From: Ponticaulis sp.
GTDB taxonomy: Bacteria > Pseudomonadota > Alphaproteobacteria > Caulobacterales > Hyphomonadaceae
Direction of reading: 5' to 3'
NCBI GenBank assembly: GCA_002692725.1
Contig: NZLU01000067.1
Span: 62,001-126,000, forward strand
DNA length: 64,000 nucleotides
The notes beneath the pieces were generated by a model that did no database searches, was not told the origin of the DNA, and worked only from the letters and a program-made list of their open reading frames with translations. The first letter of the stretch is position 1. Every line of letters begins with the position of its first letter. Below, one piece after another: positions 57,828 to 64,000 of this stretch. The position numbers and the translations under genes were made by a program.

Positions 57828-58523
57828 TTAAACCGTATCGACCAGCACCAGTTCGGCGTCGTCTGTCGCTTTCAGGGTCAACGTCTCCGGGCCGGTGATG
57901 GCGATTGCGTCACGCGCATTGAGCGTAACATCACCGATCTCCACAGCGCCCGTGGCCAGAACCAGATAGCCATACCTACCAGCTTTGGTTTCGAGTGACA
58001 GCTCATGGCCGGCCTGAAGCGTGGTGCCAAGCACCTTGGCATCCTGCCGGATCGGCAGCGCCTCATCCGCCGCGTCTCCCGAAGCCAGAACGGTCCAGAC
58101 ATTTGCCCGGTCCGATTTCGGAAACTTGCGCTGGCCCCAATCTGGCTGACCGCCACGTTCCGCGGGCAAAATCCAGATCTGGAACAGCGTTGTGTCCTCA
58201 TCTTCCAGATTGACCTCAGAATGGCGGATGCCCGTTCCGGCGCTCATCACCTGAACATCACCAGCTTCTGTCCGACCAGAATTGCCAAGGCTGTCCTTAT
58301 GGCTGATCGCGCCTTTCCGGACATAAGTGATGATTTCCATATTGTCGTGCGGATGCGGCGGAAAGCCCGTCCCAGCCTTGATGGTGTCATCATTCCAGAC
58401 GCGCAACGCGCCGTGCCCCATACGTTCAGGATCGTAATACTCTGAAAAAGAAAAGTGGTGGCGTGCATTCAGCCAGTCATTCTCAAACCGGCCGAGTGAC
58501 TGAAAACGGCGTACATCAATCAT
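57828..58523 (-). CDS. Pirin family protein (YhhW-like)
   Basis: A 231-residue bicupin of the pirin family, similar to the E. coli YhhW quercetin 2,3-dioxygenase. The metal-binding N-terminal cupin is intact: GTGFPPHPHDNMEIITYVRK and SAGTGIRHSEVN with three histidines and a glutamate. The C-terminal cupin is degenerate, as usual. It is a cytoplasmic oxygenase or redox regulator; the natural substrate is unknown. Residue positions of the ligands are within 55-105. Confidence 0.9.
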   Translation of the reverse strand: MIDVRRFQSLGRFENDWLNARHHFSFSEYYDPERMGHGALRVWNDDTIKAGTGFPPHPHDNMEIITYVRKGAISHKDSLGNSGRTEAGDVQVMSAGTGIRHSEVNLEDEDTTLFQIWILPAERGGQPDWGQRKFPKSDRANVWTVLASGDAADEALPIRQDAKVLGTTLQAGHELSLETKAGRYGYLVLATGAVEIGDVTLNARDAIAITGPETLTLKATDDAELVLVDTV

Positions 58524-58617
58524 TCCAGTCTCCTGTATTCAAAATCTGAACATGTATTTAGGAGAGCGACCGGTTCGCGGAAGTACGTACTGGCAGGTAC
58601 CTGTCAGCGGCGCGGAT

Positions 58618-59484
58618 CTACCAGACCTTGCGAATATCAGGGATATCCCCATTCTGATCGTGAAGCTGAAACCCCAGAAGATTGAGTTCGCTTGCCCGGT
58701 CGGTAATCTGAACATCGATCAGTGCAGACAAATAGCGCATCGCCTGGCCGATATAATCGCTTATTGTGGTCTGTGGGGAATGAGATGCAAGCGCCACAAG
58801 TGCCGTAATCGCATCTCCAAGACCGTTCGGCAGATGATCGACTTGTCGTCGCTCAATGCCGGAATAGGCATTGTCAGATTCGTGAAAGCCAAACAGGCCA
58901 GTCAACGGCCCATCTTGAACCGATGTCACCAACCAGCGACCGCGACGGGTCGGCAACATTTTCAAATGGTCTGAAAGAACCGTCAGATTCTGCGGGCATT
59001 CGGGCATGCTGGATCGGTTCCCGAGCCGCCGCTCAATTTCCCAGAACTCCCAGGCATTGCATTTGACGAGCCTTGCACGGGGAATGAGGAGGCTGACAAT
59101 CGCCTCAGCCACCTCTTCCTTCACATATAGACCTTTGCCAAAATCCCCCATCACAGCATCGACAATCAAGGGCTGGTCAGACGACATATGGCGATCGATC
59201 AGCTCAGCGGTCTGCTTCACCTGCTTCGCGCTGGCAAAGTAACCGGTGACAATCGCGCTCGATTTTTGCGGTATCTCATTGGCGACCAGCGCGCTTGTAA
59301 TCCCCGCGAAATACTCGTCAGGGACAGCTCCTCCACCCGGCAGACCCCAGCCCGGATGCCGCCCAAACAAGACGGTCGGCAGCAAGTTTGCCTCACATCC
59401 CAATTGGGGAAGAATCTTCAGGGCAACATTGCCGCCAACATTTGATCCGGCAACGAAGGACGAAATGACGAGGACGCGCTTCAT
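58618..59484 (-). CDS. Pyridoxal kinase-like protein (PdxY type)
   Basis: A 288-residue PfkB-superfamily kinase. It resembles PdxY pyridoxal kinases: VLVISSFVAGSNVGGNVALK, LPTVLFGRHPGWG, VNA-type loop ARLVKCNAWEF and the C-terminal anion hole/catalytic segment HLPNGLGDAITALVALAS with the active Asp. The N-terminal GGGAVPDEYFAGI differs from E. coli PdxY. It converts pyridoxal to PLP, giving cofactor for the aminotransferases. It is divergent from or separated by 94 bases from the pirin gene, same strand. ATG 59484 is the family start. Confidence 0.82.
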   Translation of the reverse strand: MKRVLVISSFVAGSNVGGNVALKILPQLGCEANLLPTVLFGRHPGWGLPGGGAVPDEYFAGITSALVANEIPQKSSAIVTGYFASAKQVKQTAELIDRHMSSDQPLIVDAVMGDFGKGLYVKEEVAEAIVSLLIPRARLVKCNAWEFWEIERRLGNRSSMPECPQNLTVLSDHLKMLPTRRGRWLVTSVQDGPLTGLFGFHESDNAYSGIERRQVDHLPNGLGDAITALVALASHSPQTTISDYIGQAMRYLSALIDVQITDRASELNLLGFQLHDQNGDIPDIRKVW

Positions 59485-59531
59485 ACCGCCCCCTAGCATA
59501 ATTTGATCACACGGCCCGCGTAAAAATGAGA

Positions 59532-60248
59532 TCAGTAATCAGGCTCGATGCAATACACTCTGGACGCCTGAGCTCTTTGCATTTCGGCTTCGACTTTGGG
59601 CTTCAATTCATCCGCCAGCGTCCCAATCGAAGGCAGCGTGAAAGATCCACTTCCGAATGCGTCAGGGTCTCTGCTCTTGGGCGCATATTCGTCTTTGACA
59701 CGCACCTCAACGGTCAAATCGGTCGGCTCTGTTTTGAGGTCAGACAACAAGGCCGGGGCCAGTAAATTGTCCGATGCCGAGACGAAAAGGTTCTTGGAGT
59801 TCGTGGATTTCCAGCCCTTTTCAAAATTTTGCTCAAAGGTCGAAATCACCTCGCCATCAGATTTCAGCTGAACGAAGTAATCATGCTGGGTCTCCGGTTC
59901 GCCCTGAGCGAATGCATCGACATACCCGATTTCGAGATTTGGCGGAGGAACAAAAAAGCCCATCTGAAGCTTCTTATCGCCATCCTTCATTTGCTTGCCT
60001 TCGTAGAAATCATACCAGCTGGACCAGTAGAGGCTGAACGTAACGCCTTGTGTTGTCGTCGAACTCTCATCAGCCAGCTCCCAGGTTACAACTGTATCTG
60101 GAGACGTCAGCCAGACATGATCCTCATCAAATGCCCAGTGCCAGCCGGCTTCGACGCCCGTCGGGCAAGCCGGTCTCTCCTGAGCCTGAGCAGAAACGGC
60201 AAACATGCCGCAGATGATCGCAGCGCTCACACAGGTCATTATTCGCAT
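59532..60248 (-). CDS. Secreted protein of unknown function
   Basis: A 238-residue exported protein (signal MRIMTCVSAAIICGMFAVSA; cleavage near AQA). The mature part is beta-rich: VWLTSPDTVVTWELADESST, VTFSLYWSSWYDFYEGKQMK, FVQLKSDGEVISTFEQNF, LTVEVRVKDEY, ending with CIEPDY. Two cysteines, at the start (PACPTG) and the end (YCIEP), may pair. ATG 60248 has GGAGGAG upstream. No family is recognised. Confidence 0.6.
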   Translation of the reverse strand: MRIMTCVSAAIICGMFAVSAQAQERPACPTGVEAGWHWAFDEDHVWLTSPDTVVTWELADESSTTTQGVTFSLYWSSWYDFYEGKQMKDGDKKLQMGFFVPPPNLEIGYVDAFAQGEPETQHDYFVQLKSDGEVISTFEQNFEKGWKSTNSKNLFVSASDNLLAPALLSDLKTEPTDLTVEVRVKDEYAPKSRDPDAFGSGSFTLPSIGTLADELKPKVEAEMQRAQASRVYCIEPDY

Positions 60249-60389
60249 TGGCAACTCCTCCCGTTCACGACACAGAAATTTTAGCCGCTTCAGGGCGTCG
60301 CACAACTCCCGTTCAGGGTAGACGAGGCCCATTGAATTCTATGCTGCAATGCGGCAAGACACTTGAAAACAAGTCCGGGGATCAGACAC

Positions 60390-61277
60390 ATGACAGATAT
60401 GACACACCGCCCTCGCCGTTCCGCGCTCTATATGCCGGGCGCCAACACACGCGCGCTGGAAAAGGCAAAAACACTCGCCGCTGACGCGCTGATCTTCGAT
60501 CTCGAAGATGCTGTTGCCCCAGAGGCAAAAGCAGAGGCCCGCGAGAATGTCTGCAATGCTGTGAAGGCTGGCGGCTATGGCCAGCGCGAAGTCTGTGTGC
60601 GGATTAACGGGCTCGACACCGAATGGGGCCTCGACGACCTCAATGCCGCTGTCGCCGCCGGACCGGACGCGATCCTCGCCCCAAAAGTAATCGACGGCAG
60701 CGATATCGATCGCCTGAACGACGCCATGTCCCGCGCAGGCGCACCTGCTGAGATGCAGCTTTGGGTGATGATCGAAATGCCGAAAGCCATCCTGAACATT
60801 CAGGATATTGCCGAAGCCGTGGGCCGCACCCGCATGACCACCTTCGTCATGGGCACAAATGATCTCGTCAAAGAGCTCCGCGCCAACGCGAAGCCGGACC
60901 GAATGATTTCCATGGGCACGGCGCTTTCCATGACCATGCTGGCCGCCCGCGCCTATGACATTGTTGCCATTGACGGCGTCTGGAATGACATTTCTGACGC
61001 CGACGGCCTGCGCAGCGAATGTGAACAAGGCGCCGCCATGGGCTTTGATGGCAAAACCCTTATTCACCCATCTCAGCTCGAAATCTGCAATCAGGTGTTC
61101 GCGCCCACACCTGCCGAAGTCGAGCATTCCATCGACATCATCAAAGCCTTCGCCGACCCGGAAAATTCCGGGAAAGGCGTTCTGAAAGTGAATGGCAAAA
61201 TGACTGAGCTTCTGCACCTTGTGGAAGCCAAACGTATTGTCGCTGTCGCCGAGGCCATTCAGGCGATGGAGGGGTGA
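60390..61277 (+). CDS. HpcH/HpaI aldolase-type CoA ester lyase
   Basis: A 295-residue CitE/Mcl-like lyase. Motifs are RRSALYMPGANTRALEKAK, LIFDLEDAVAPEAK with the metal-binding aspartate/glutamate, CVRINGLDTEWG, LAPKVIDGSDIDRL and WVMIEMPKAILNI. The family cleaves malyl-CoA, citramalyl-CoA or beta-methylmalyl-CoA to acetyl- or propionyl-CoA and glyoxylate/pyruvate, or is the CitE subunit of citrate lyase. With no CitF or CitD in the neighbourhood, a malyl-CoA/citramalyl-CoA lyase role is more likely. ATG 60390 is chosen because the family starts with MTDMTHRPRRS. Confidence 0.85.
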   Translation: MTDMTHRPRRSALYMPGANTRALEKAKTLAADALIFDLEDAVAPEAKAEARENVCNAVKAGGYGQREVCVRINGLDTEWGLDDLNAAVAAGPDAILAPKVIDGSDIDRLNDAMSRAGAPAEMQLWVMIEMPKAILNIQDIAEAVGRTRMTTFVMGTNDLVKELRANAKPDRMISMGTALSMTMLAARAYDIVAIDGVWNDISDADGLRSECEQGAAMGFDGKTLIHPSQLEICNQVFAPTPAEVEHSIDIIKAFADPENSGKGVLKVNGKMTELLHLVEAKRIVAVAEAIQAMEG

Positions 61278-61351
61278 CCCCCAGGATCGGATAGAAATAC
61301 TAACATACGATCGGGTTGCCAGCCTCATTCCAAATGTGCGGCACTCTTTAA

Positions 61352-61963
61352 ATGAATGTCCTCATCATCAACGGCCATTACCCGTTTCCGTCTTCAAAGG
61401 GTGGCCTTAACGCTGCTTTTGCCAAACGCGCTGCCGATCTCGTCTCGGCAGCCGGGTACGAGCTACGATGCGTCAGCGTCACTGATGACTGGAATCTGGA
61501 AGCCGAAATCGAAAACCATCTCTGGGCGGATTTCGCGATCTACCAATTTCCGCTCAACTCAATGAGCGTTCCCTGGCGGTTGAAACAATATCTCGATGAA
61601 GTGTTCACGGCCGGCATGGATGGCCGCCTCGCGAAAGGTGATGGCCGGTCCCGACGCGACCCAACCCTGCAATACGGGTCAGGCGGCAAGCTTGGGCATT
61701 TGCGATACATGCTGTCTGTCACCGCCAACGCGCCCTCAGCAGCCTTTAACGACCCCAGCCAGCATTTGTTTTCCGGCAAATCCATCGATGATCTGCTGGC
61801 GCCAGTTCATATCAATTTTGCATTCTTTGGCATGTGTCCGCGACCGACCTTTGCCGCCTATGATGTCAGCAAAAATCCCCAGATCGACACCGATTTCAGC
61901 CGGTTCGACGCGCATTTGAAGGCGGAGCTAATGAAACTTGATCAGGAAACGTCAGAGAAATAG
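61352..61963 (+). CDS. MdaB-like NAD(P)H:quinone oxidoreductase (flavodoxin fold)
   Basis: A 203-residue flavoprotein of the NAD(P)H dehydrogenase/MdaB type. The N-terminal MNVLIINGHYPFPSSKGGLN carries the flavin-phosphate loop, and IYQFPLNSMSVPWRLKQYLD is the MdaB hallmark that binds the isoalloxazine ring. It reduces quinones by two electrons and protects from oxidative stress. The gene ends overlap with the convergent gene by 22 bases. Confidence 0.87.
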   Translation: MNVLIINGHYPFPSSKGGLNAAFAKRAADLVSAAGYELRCVSVTDDWNLEAEIENHLWADFAIYQFPLNSMSVPWRLKQYLDEVFTAGMDGRLAKGDGRSRRDPTLQYGSGGKLGHLRYMLSVTANAPSAAFNDPSQHLFSGKSIDDLLAPVHINFAFFGMCPRPTFAAYDVSKNPQIDTDFSRFDAHLKAELMKLDQETSEK

Positions 61964-62241
61964 GTCTGAGCCTTCGCCTCTTCACGCTCAGCCAGCAATT
62001 TGCCAAACAGAACTTTGATCTGTGACAGCTCGGTTTCCATCTTGCTGAGGCGATATTCCATGCTCTCAGACTTTGAGGTCTGGCTATTAGCGCGCTTCCG
62101 CAATTCGGCGACTTCAACGCCAAAGCGGGTCAGCATGGCATCCTGCGAGAGAAAGCCCATCTCCATGTCTCTGCGACACAGGCCGATATAGCCGATTTGC
62201 AATAAGATGATCACTCCTGCGGCGACCAGCAACCATACCAT
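61942..62241 (-). CDS. Small membrane protein with coiled coil
   Basis: A 99-residue protein with an N-terminal membrane helix (MVWLLVAAGVIILLQIGYIG), then a coiled coil over about 35-85 with heptad-like leucines (VAELRKRANSQTSKSESMEY; RLSKMETELSQIKVLFGKLL). A short polar end follows. No family. It is oriented head-on to the MdaB-like gene and overlaps its 3' end by 22 bases. Confidence 0.6.
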   Translation of the reverse strand: MVWLLVAAGVIILLQIGYIGLCRRDMEMGFLSQDAMLTRFGVEVAELRKRANSQTSKSESMEYRLSKMETELSQIKVLFGKLLAEREEAKAQTYFSDVS

Positions 62242-62430
62242 GAGAGAACCCTCCTCCTGAGCCTCCTAATTGCCTAAAATTCGTTAACAAACGCGTTCGC
62301 AGGTGCGGCAAAACTTCTCGGTTTCGCGTAAAAATCCCGGGCGATCGCAATTAAATTCCGGCTGGGCTTGGAGCTGACGCGCGAACCTCCCAAATAGTGT
62401 GGAAATATCGTCGCCACCAAAGCTTGAAAT

Positions 62431-62820
62431 ATGTCCCAGCCAGACCTCGAAACCTTTCGCGACATGACTGAAACCGCCTGGGCCAACCTGCCTGAAAACT
62501 ACCGAAAGGCGGCAGGCCGGGTTGTGCTTCACGTTCAGGATCTGGCGAGTGAAGACGTTTTGAGAGAGATGGACATATCGAACCCGATGCATTTATCCGG
62601 TCTCTATCAGGGCGTCCCCCTGACCCATGACAGCGTCAGCTTTCCCTACCCGGACTCGGCGCGGATCTTCCTTTATCGCAAGCCCATTCTGGCTGAAGCT
62701 CAGGCCCGGCCCGATGTCAGCCTGGAAGAGCTGATCGCCCATGTTCTGATCCATGAACTGGGCCATCATTTCGGCTATTCAGATGATGAAATGCATCATC
62801 TGACCGGCGAAGATCACTGA
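62431..62820 (+). CDS. Metallopeptidase family protein (zincin, DUF1025-like)
   Basis: A 129-residue small zincin. The zinc site is HELGHHFGYSDDEMHHL with HELGH at residues 108-112 and a downstream acidic ligand, as in the bacterial metallopeptidase/DUF1025 family. The upstream GLYQGVPLTHDSVSFPYPDS and ARIFLYRKPILAEA are typical of that family. It is cytoplasmic and the substrate is unknown. The stop overlaps the S9 peptidase stop by seven bases. Confidence 0.85.
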   Translation: MSQPDLETFRDMTETAWANLPENYRKAAGRVVLHVQDLASEDVLREMDISNPMHLSGLYQGVPLTHDSVSFPYPDSARIFLYRKPILAEAQARPDVSLEELIAHVLIHELGHHFGYSDDEMHHLTGEDH

Positions 62821-64000
62821 AGCGGCAGATATCGCGTCAACCAGTCCAGACTTTCGCTAAGCACAGTCTGACGGGCATCACGCGACCCCAGATAATGGTC
62901 CTCGCCCTCCATGCTCACCAGTTTGAAATCGCTGCGGCCGTCCATAACCCGCGCCAGAGCGCTGGACTGAACATAATCCACCGTGGTGTCTTCCCGGCCA
63001 TGGATCAGCAGCACAGGCGAGCGAATTTCTGCGGCCCGGTCGCGCGGCGTAATGGCCTGGGCGTCGTCATCGGACGAGAACCGCGTCACGCCCATATACT
63101 CCTCCCAGTAAGAAAAATAATCACTGCCGGTCGGCGCATTTCGAATGAGCGAAAGCGGGTCGCTCACGCCGTTCACTGAAATAGCGCAGGCGACCTCCTC
63201 ACCGCCAAGGATAGCGCCCTGAAGCGCCGCATAACCACCATAGCTGGCACCCACAATGCAATACCCGCCCTCCCGGGCAATGCCTTGCTCGACAGCCCAT
63301 TGGGCACCCTCGAGACTGTCGGTGATCATCTTGCCGCCGAACTCGCCAAATCCCGCATTCCGGAAGGATTGCCCAAAGCCATAAGAGCCACGGAAGTTTG
63401 GCTGCAGCACAGCATAGCCTGCCGCCGCATAAGATTGTGCCCACCATTCGAAACTTGCCAGATCGCGCGCTTCTGGCCCGCCATGTGGCATCAACACTAA
63501 GGGAAACGGCCCGTCCTCACGTGTTTTGCCAGGCGGCAGCGTCAGATAGCCCGGAATCTCCAACCCATCACTGGCGGTGTACTGAACTGGCTCGACCGTC
63601 CCCAGCATGGTTTGGGAAAGCTGCGGCGCGGCTTCCGCCAGAGGGGACACGTTCGGCCCCTCAGTTTCGAACAAATAATAGGCAGACGGCTTACCCTCAG
63701 ACTGCACGGCGATCGTCATCATGGTCTTGTCGCTCGTCCAGCTGGTGATCAGTACGTTCTGATCCGGAAAAACGAGCTTGAGTTCCTCGTGCCAGGATTT
63801 GAAAACCGGGTCGATAAACAGCTGACGCGGCAAATCATCGGCATAAGCAATTCCGACCATCCGGTCATTTGTTTCATCCTTGATCGGACTGACATTGCCG
63901 AGCGTCTGACCATCGATTTCAACCGCACTTATCGCGCCATCCTCAAGCGATATCTGCTTCAGACCGTAATCATCATTGGTGTCGGCCCAGGCCAGCAAAG
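62814..64000 (-). CDS. S9 family peptidase (prolyl oligopeptidase type), C-terminal part
   Basis: The frame is open to the window edge; at least 394 residues are visible, lacking the N terminus. The visible N-terminal stretch is beta-propeller-like (VGIAYADDLPRQLFIDPVFK). The catalytic domain has the nucleophile serine in CIVGASYGGYAALQG, the Asp in LLIHGREDTTVDYVQSSA and the His in GEDHYLG. LVLMPHGGPEARD and YAVLQPNFRGSYGFG are typical S9C/acylaminoacyl-peptidase motifs. Whether a signal peptide exists cannot be seen. Confidence 0.88.
   Translation of the reverse strand, partial: LLAWADTNDDYGLKQISLEDGAISAVEIDGQTLGNVSPIKDETNDRMVGIAYADDLPRQLFIDPVFKSWHEELKLVFPDQNVLITSWTSDKTMMTIAVQSEGKPSAYYLFETEGPNVSPLAEAAPQLSQTMLGTVEPVQYTASDGLEIPGYLTLPPGKTREDGPFPLVLMPHGGPEARDLASFEWWAQSYAAAGYAVLQPNFRGSYGFGQSFRNAGFGEFGGKMITDSLEGAQWAVEQGIAREGGYCIVGASYGGYAALQGAILGGEEVACAISVNGVSDPLSLIRNAPTGSDYFSYWEEYMGVTRFSSDDDAQAITPRDRAAEIRSPVLLIHGREDTTVDYVQSSALARVMDGRSDFKLVSMEGEDHYLGSRDARQTVLSESLDWLTRYLPLQ

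Overview
The window looks like a chromosomal segment of a marine alphaproteobacterium, most likely a Hyphomonadaceae-type or other Caulobacterales-related organism. This is inference from gene content: a MucR/Ros regulator with a C-x2-D-G finger, DUF2336, DUF1491 and DUF3617 proteins, a DnaX without zinc cysteines, the SRP RNA - dnaX - ybaB - recR neighbourhood, short intergenic gaps and many ATGA start/stop overlaps. Most of the window is ordinary, densely packed core and accessory genome. There is no prophage, integrase, insertion sequence or CRISPR array.

Layout. 0-7 kb: an OxyR-like LysR regulator with a divergent gene cut by the window edge; nicotinamide riboside uptake and kinase (PnuC plus a NadR-like kinase); a DUF4112 protein; a divergent Lrp-type regulator and indoleamine 2,3-dioxygenase pair; an aldo/keto reductase; and a tRNA-Cys with an enlarged anticodon loop. 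7-20 kb: a lipoprotein phosphodiesterase, a class IV aminotransferase translationally coupled to a sulfotransferase-like protein, a beta-propeller lipoprotein, a sterol-desaturase-family enzyme, a CarF/TMEM189 plasmalogen desaturase, a sensor kinase, SufE, a DnaA-domain-IV protein, a PAS protein and MucR. 20-28 kb: one minus-strand Mrp-type cation/proton antiporter operon of ten genes, ordered E-F-G-A(C-terminal part)-B-C-D-D-small-D, with three large NuoL/M/N-type subunits and a histidine-rich loop in MrpC.

28-36.5 kb: DUF2336, a small membrane protein, an MFS transporter, then an accessory patch (31.5-34.7 kb) of small unknown genes and dense palindromic repeats. Some repeats lie inside an open reading frame, in frame, in the manner of Rickettsia palindromic elements. 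Next comes a membrane-anchored TIR-like protein followed by a TIGR02466-type 2OG-Fe(II) oxygenase. 36.7-54 kb: YchF, a 604-residue cysteine-rich Sel1-repeat protein, a membrane cytochrome c with a long acidic tail, prephenate dehydratase, a YHS protein, NudC, the SRP RNA, a Kef-type antiporter, DnaX, YbaB, a phosphatase lipoprotein, a GT-C-like membrane protein, RecR and an alpha carbonic anhydrase. 54-64 kb: QueC and a QueD-like protein lacking the catalytic cysteine, an uncharacterised two-gene membrane operon, pirin, a pyridoxal kinase-like protein, a CoA-ester lyase, an MdaB-like reductase, a small zincin and the C-terminal part of an S9 peptidase.

The strongest points for follow-up are the tRNA-Cys anticodon loop, the palindromic repeats captured in frame by the 33.5-34.3 kb gene, the Mrp operon architecture, the membrane TIR-like/2OG-oxygenase pair, and the 55.98-57.5 kb two-gene membrane operon. 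All family assignments come from reading motifs; no database search was run.
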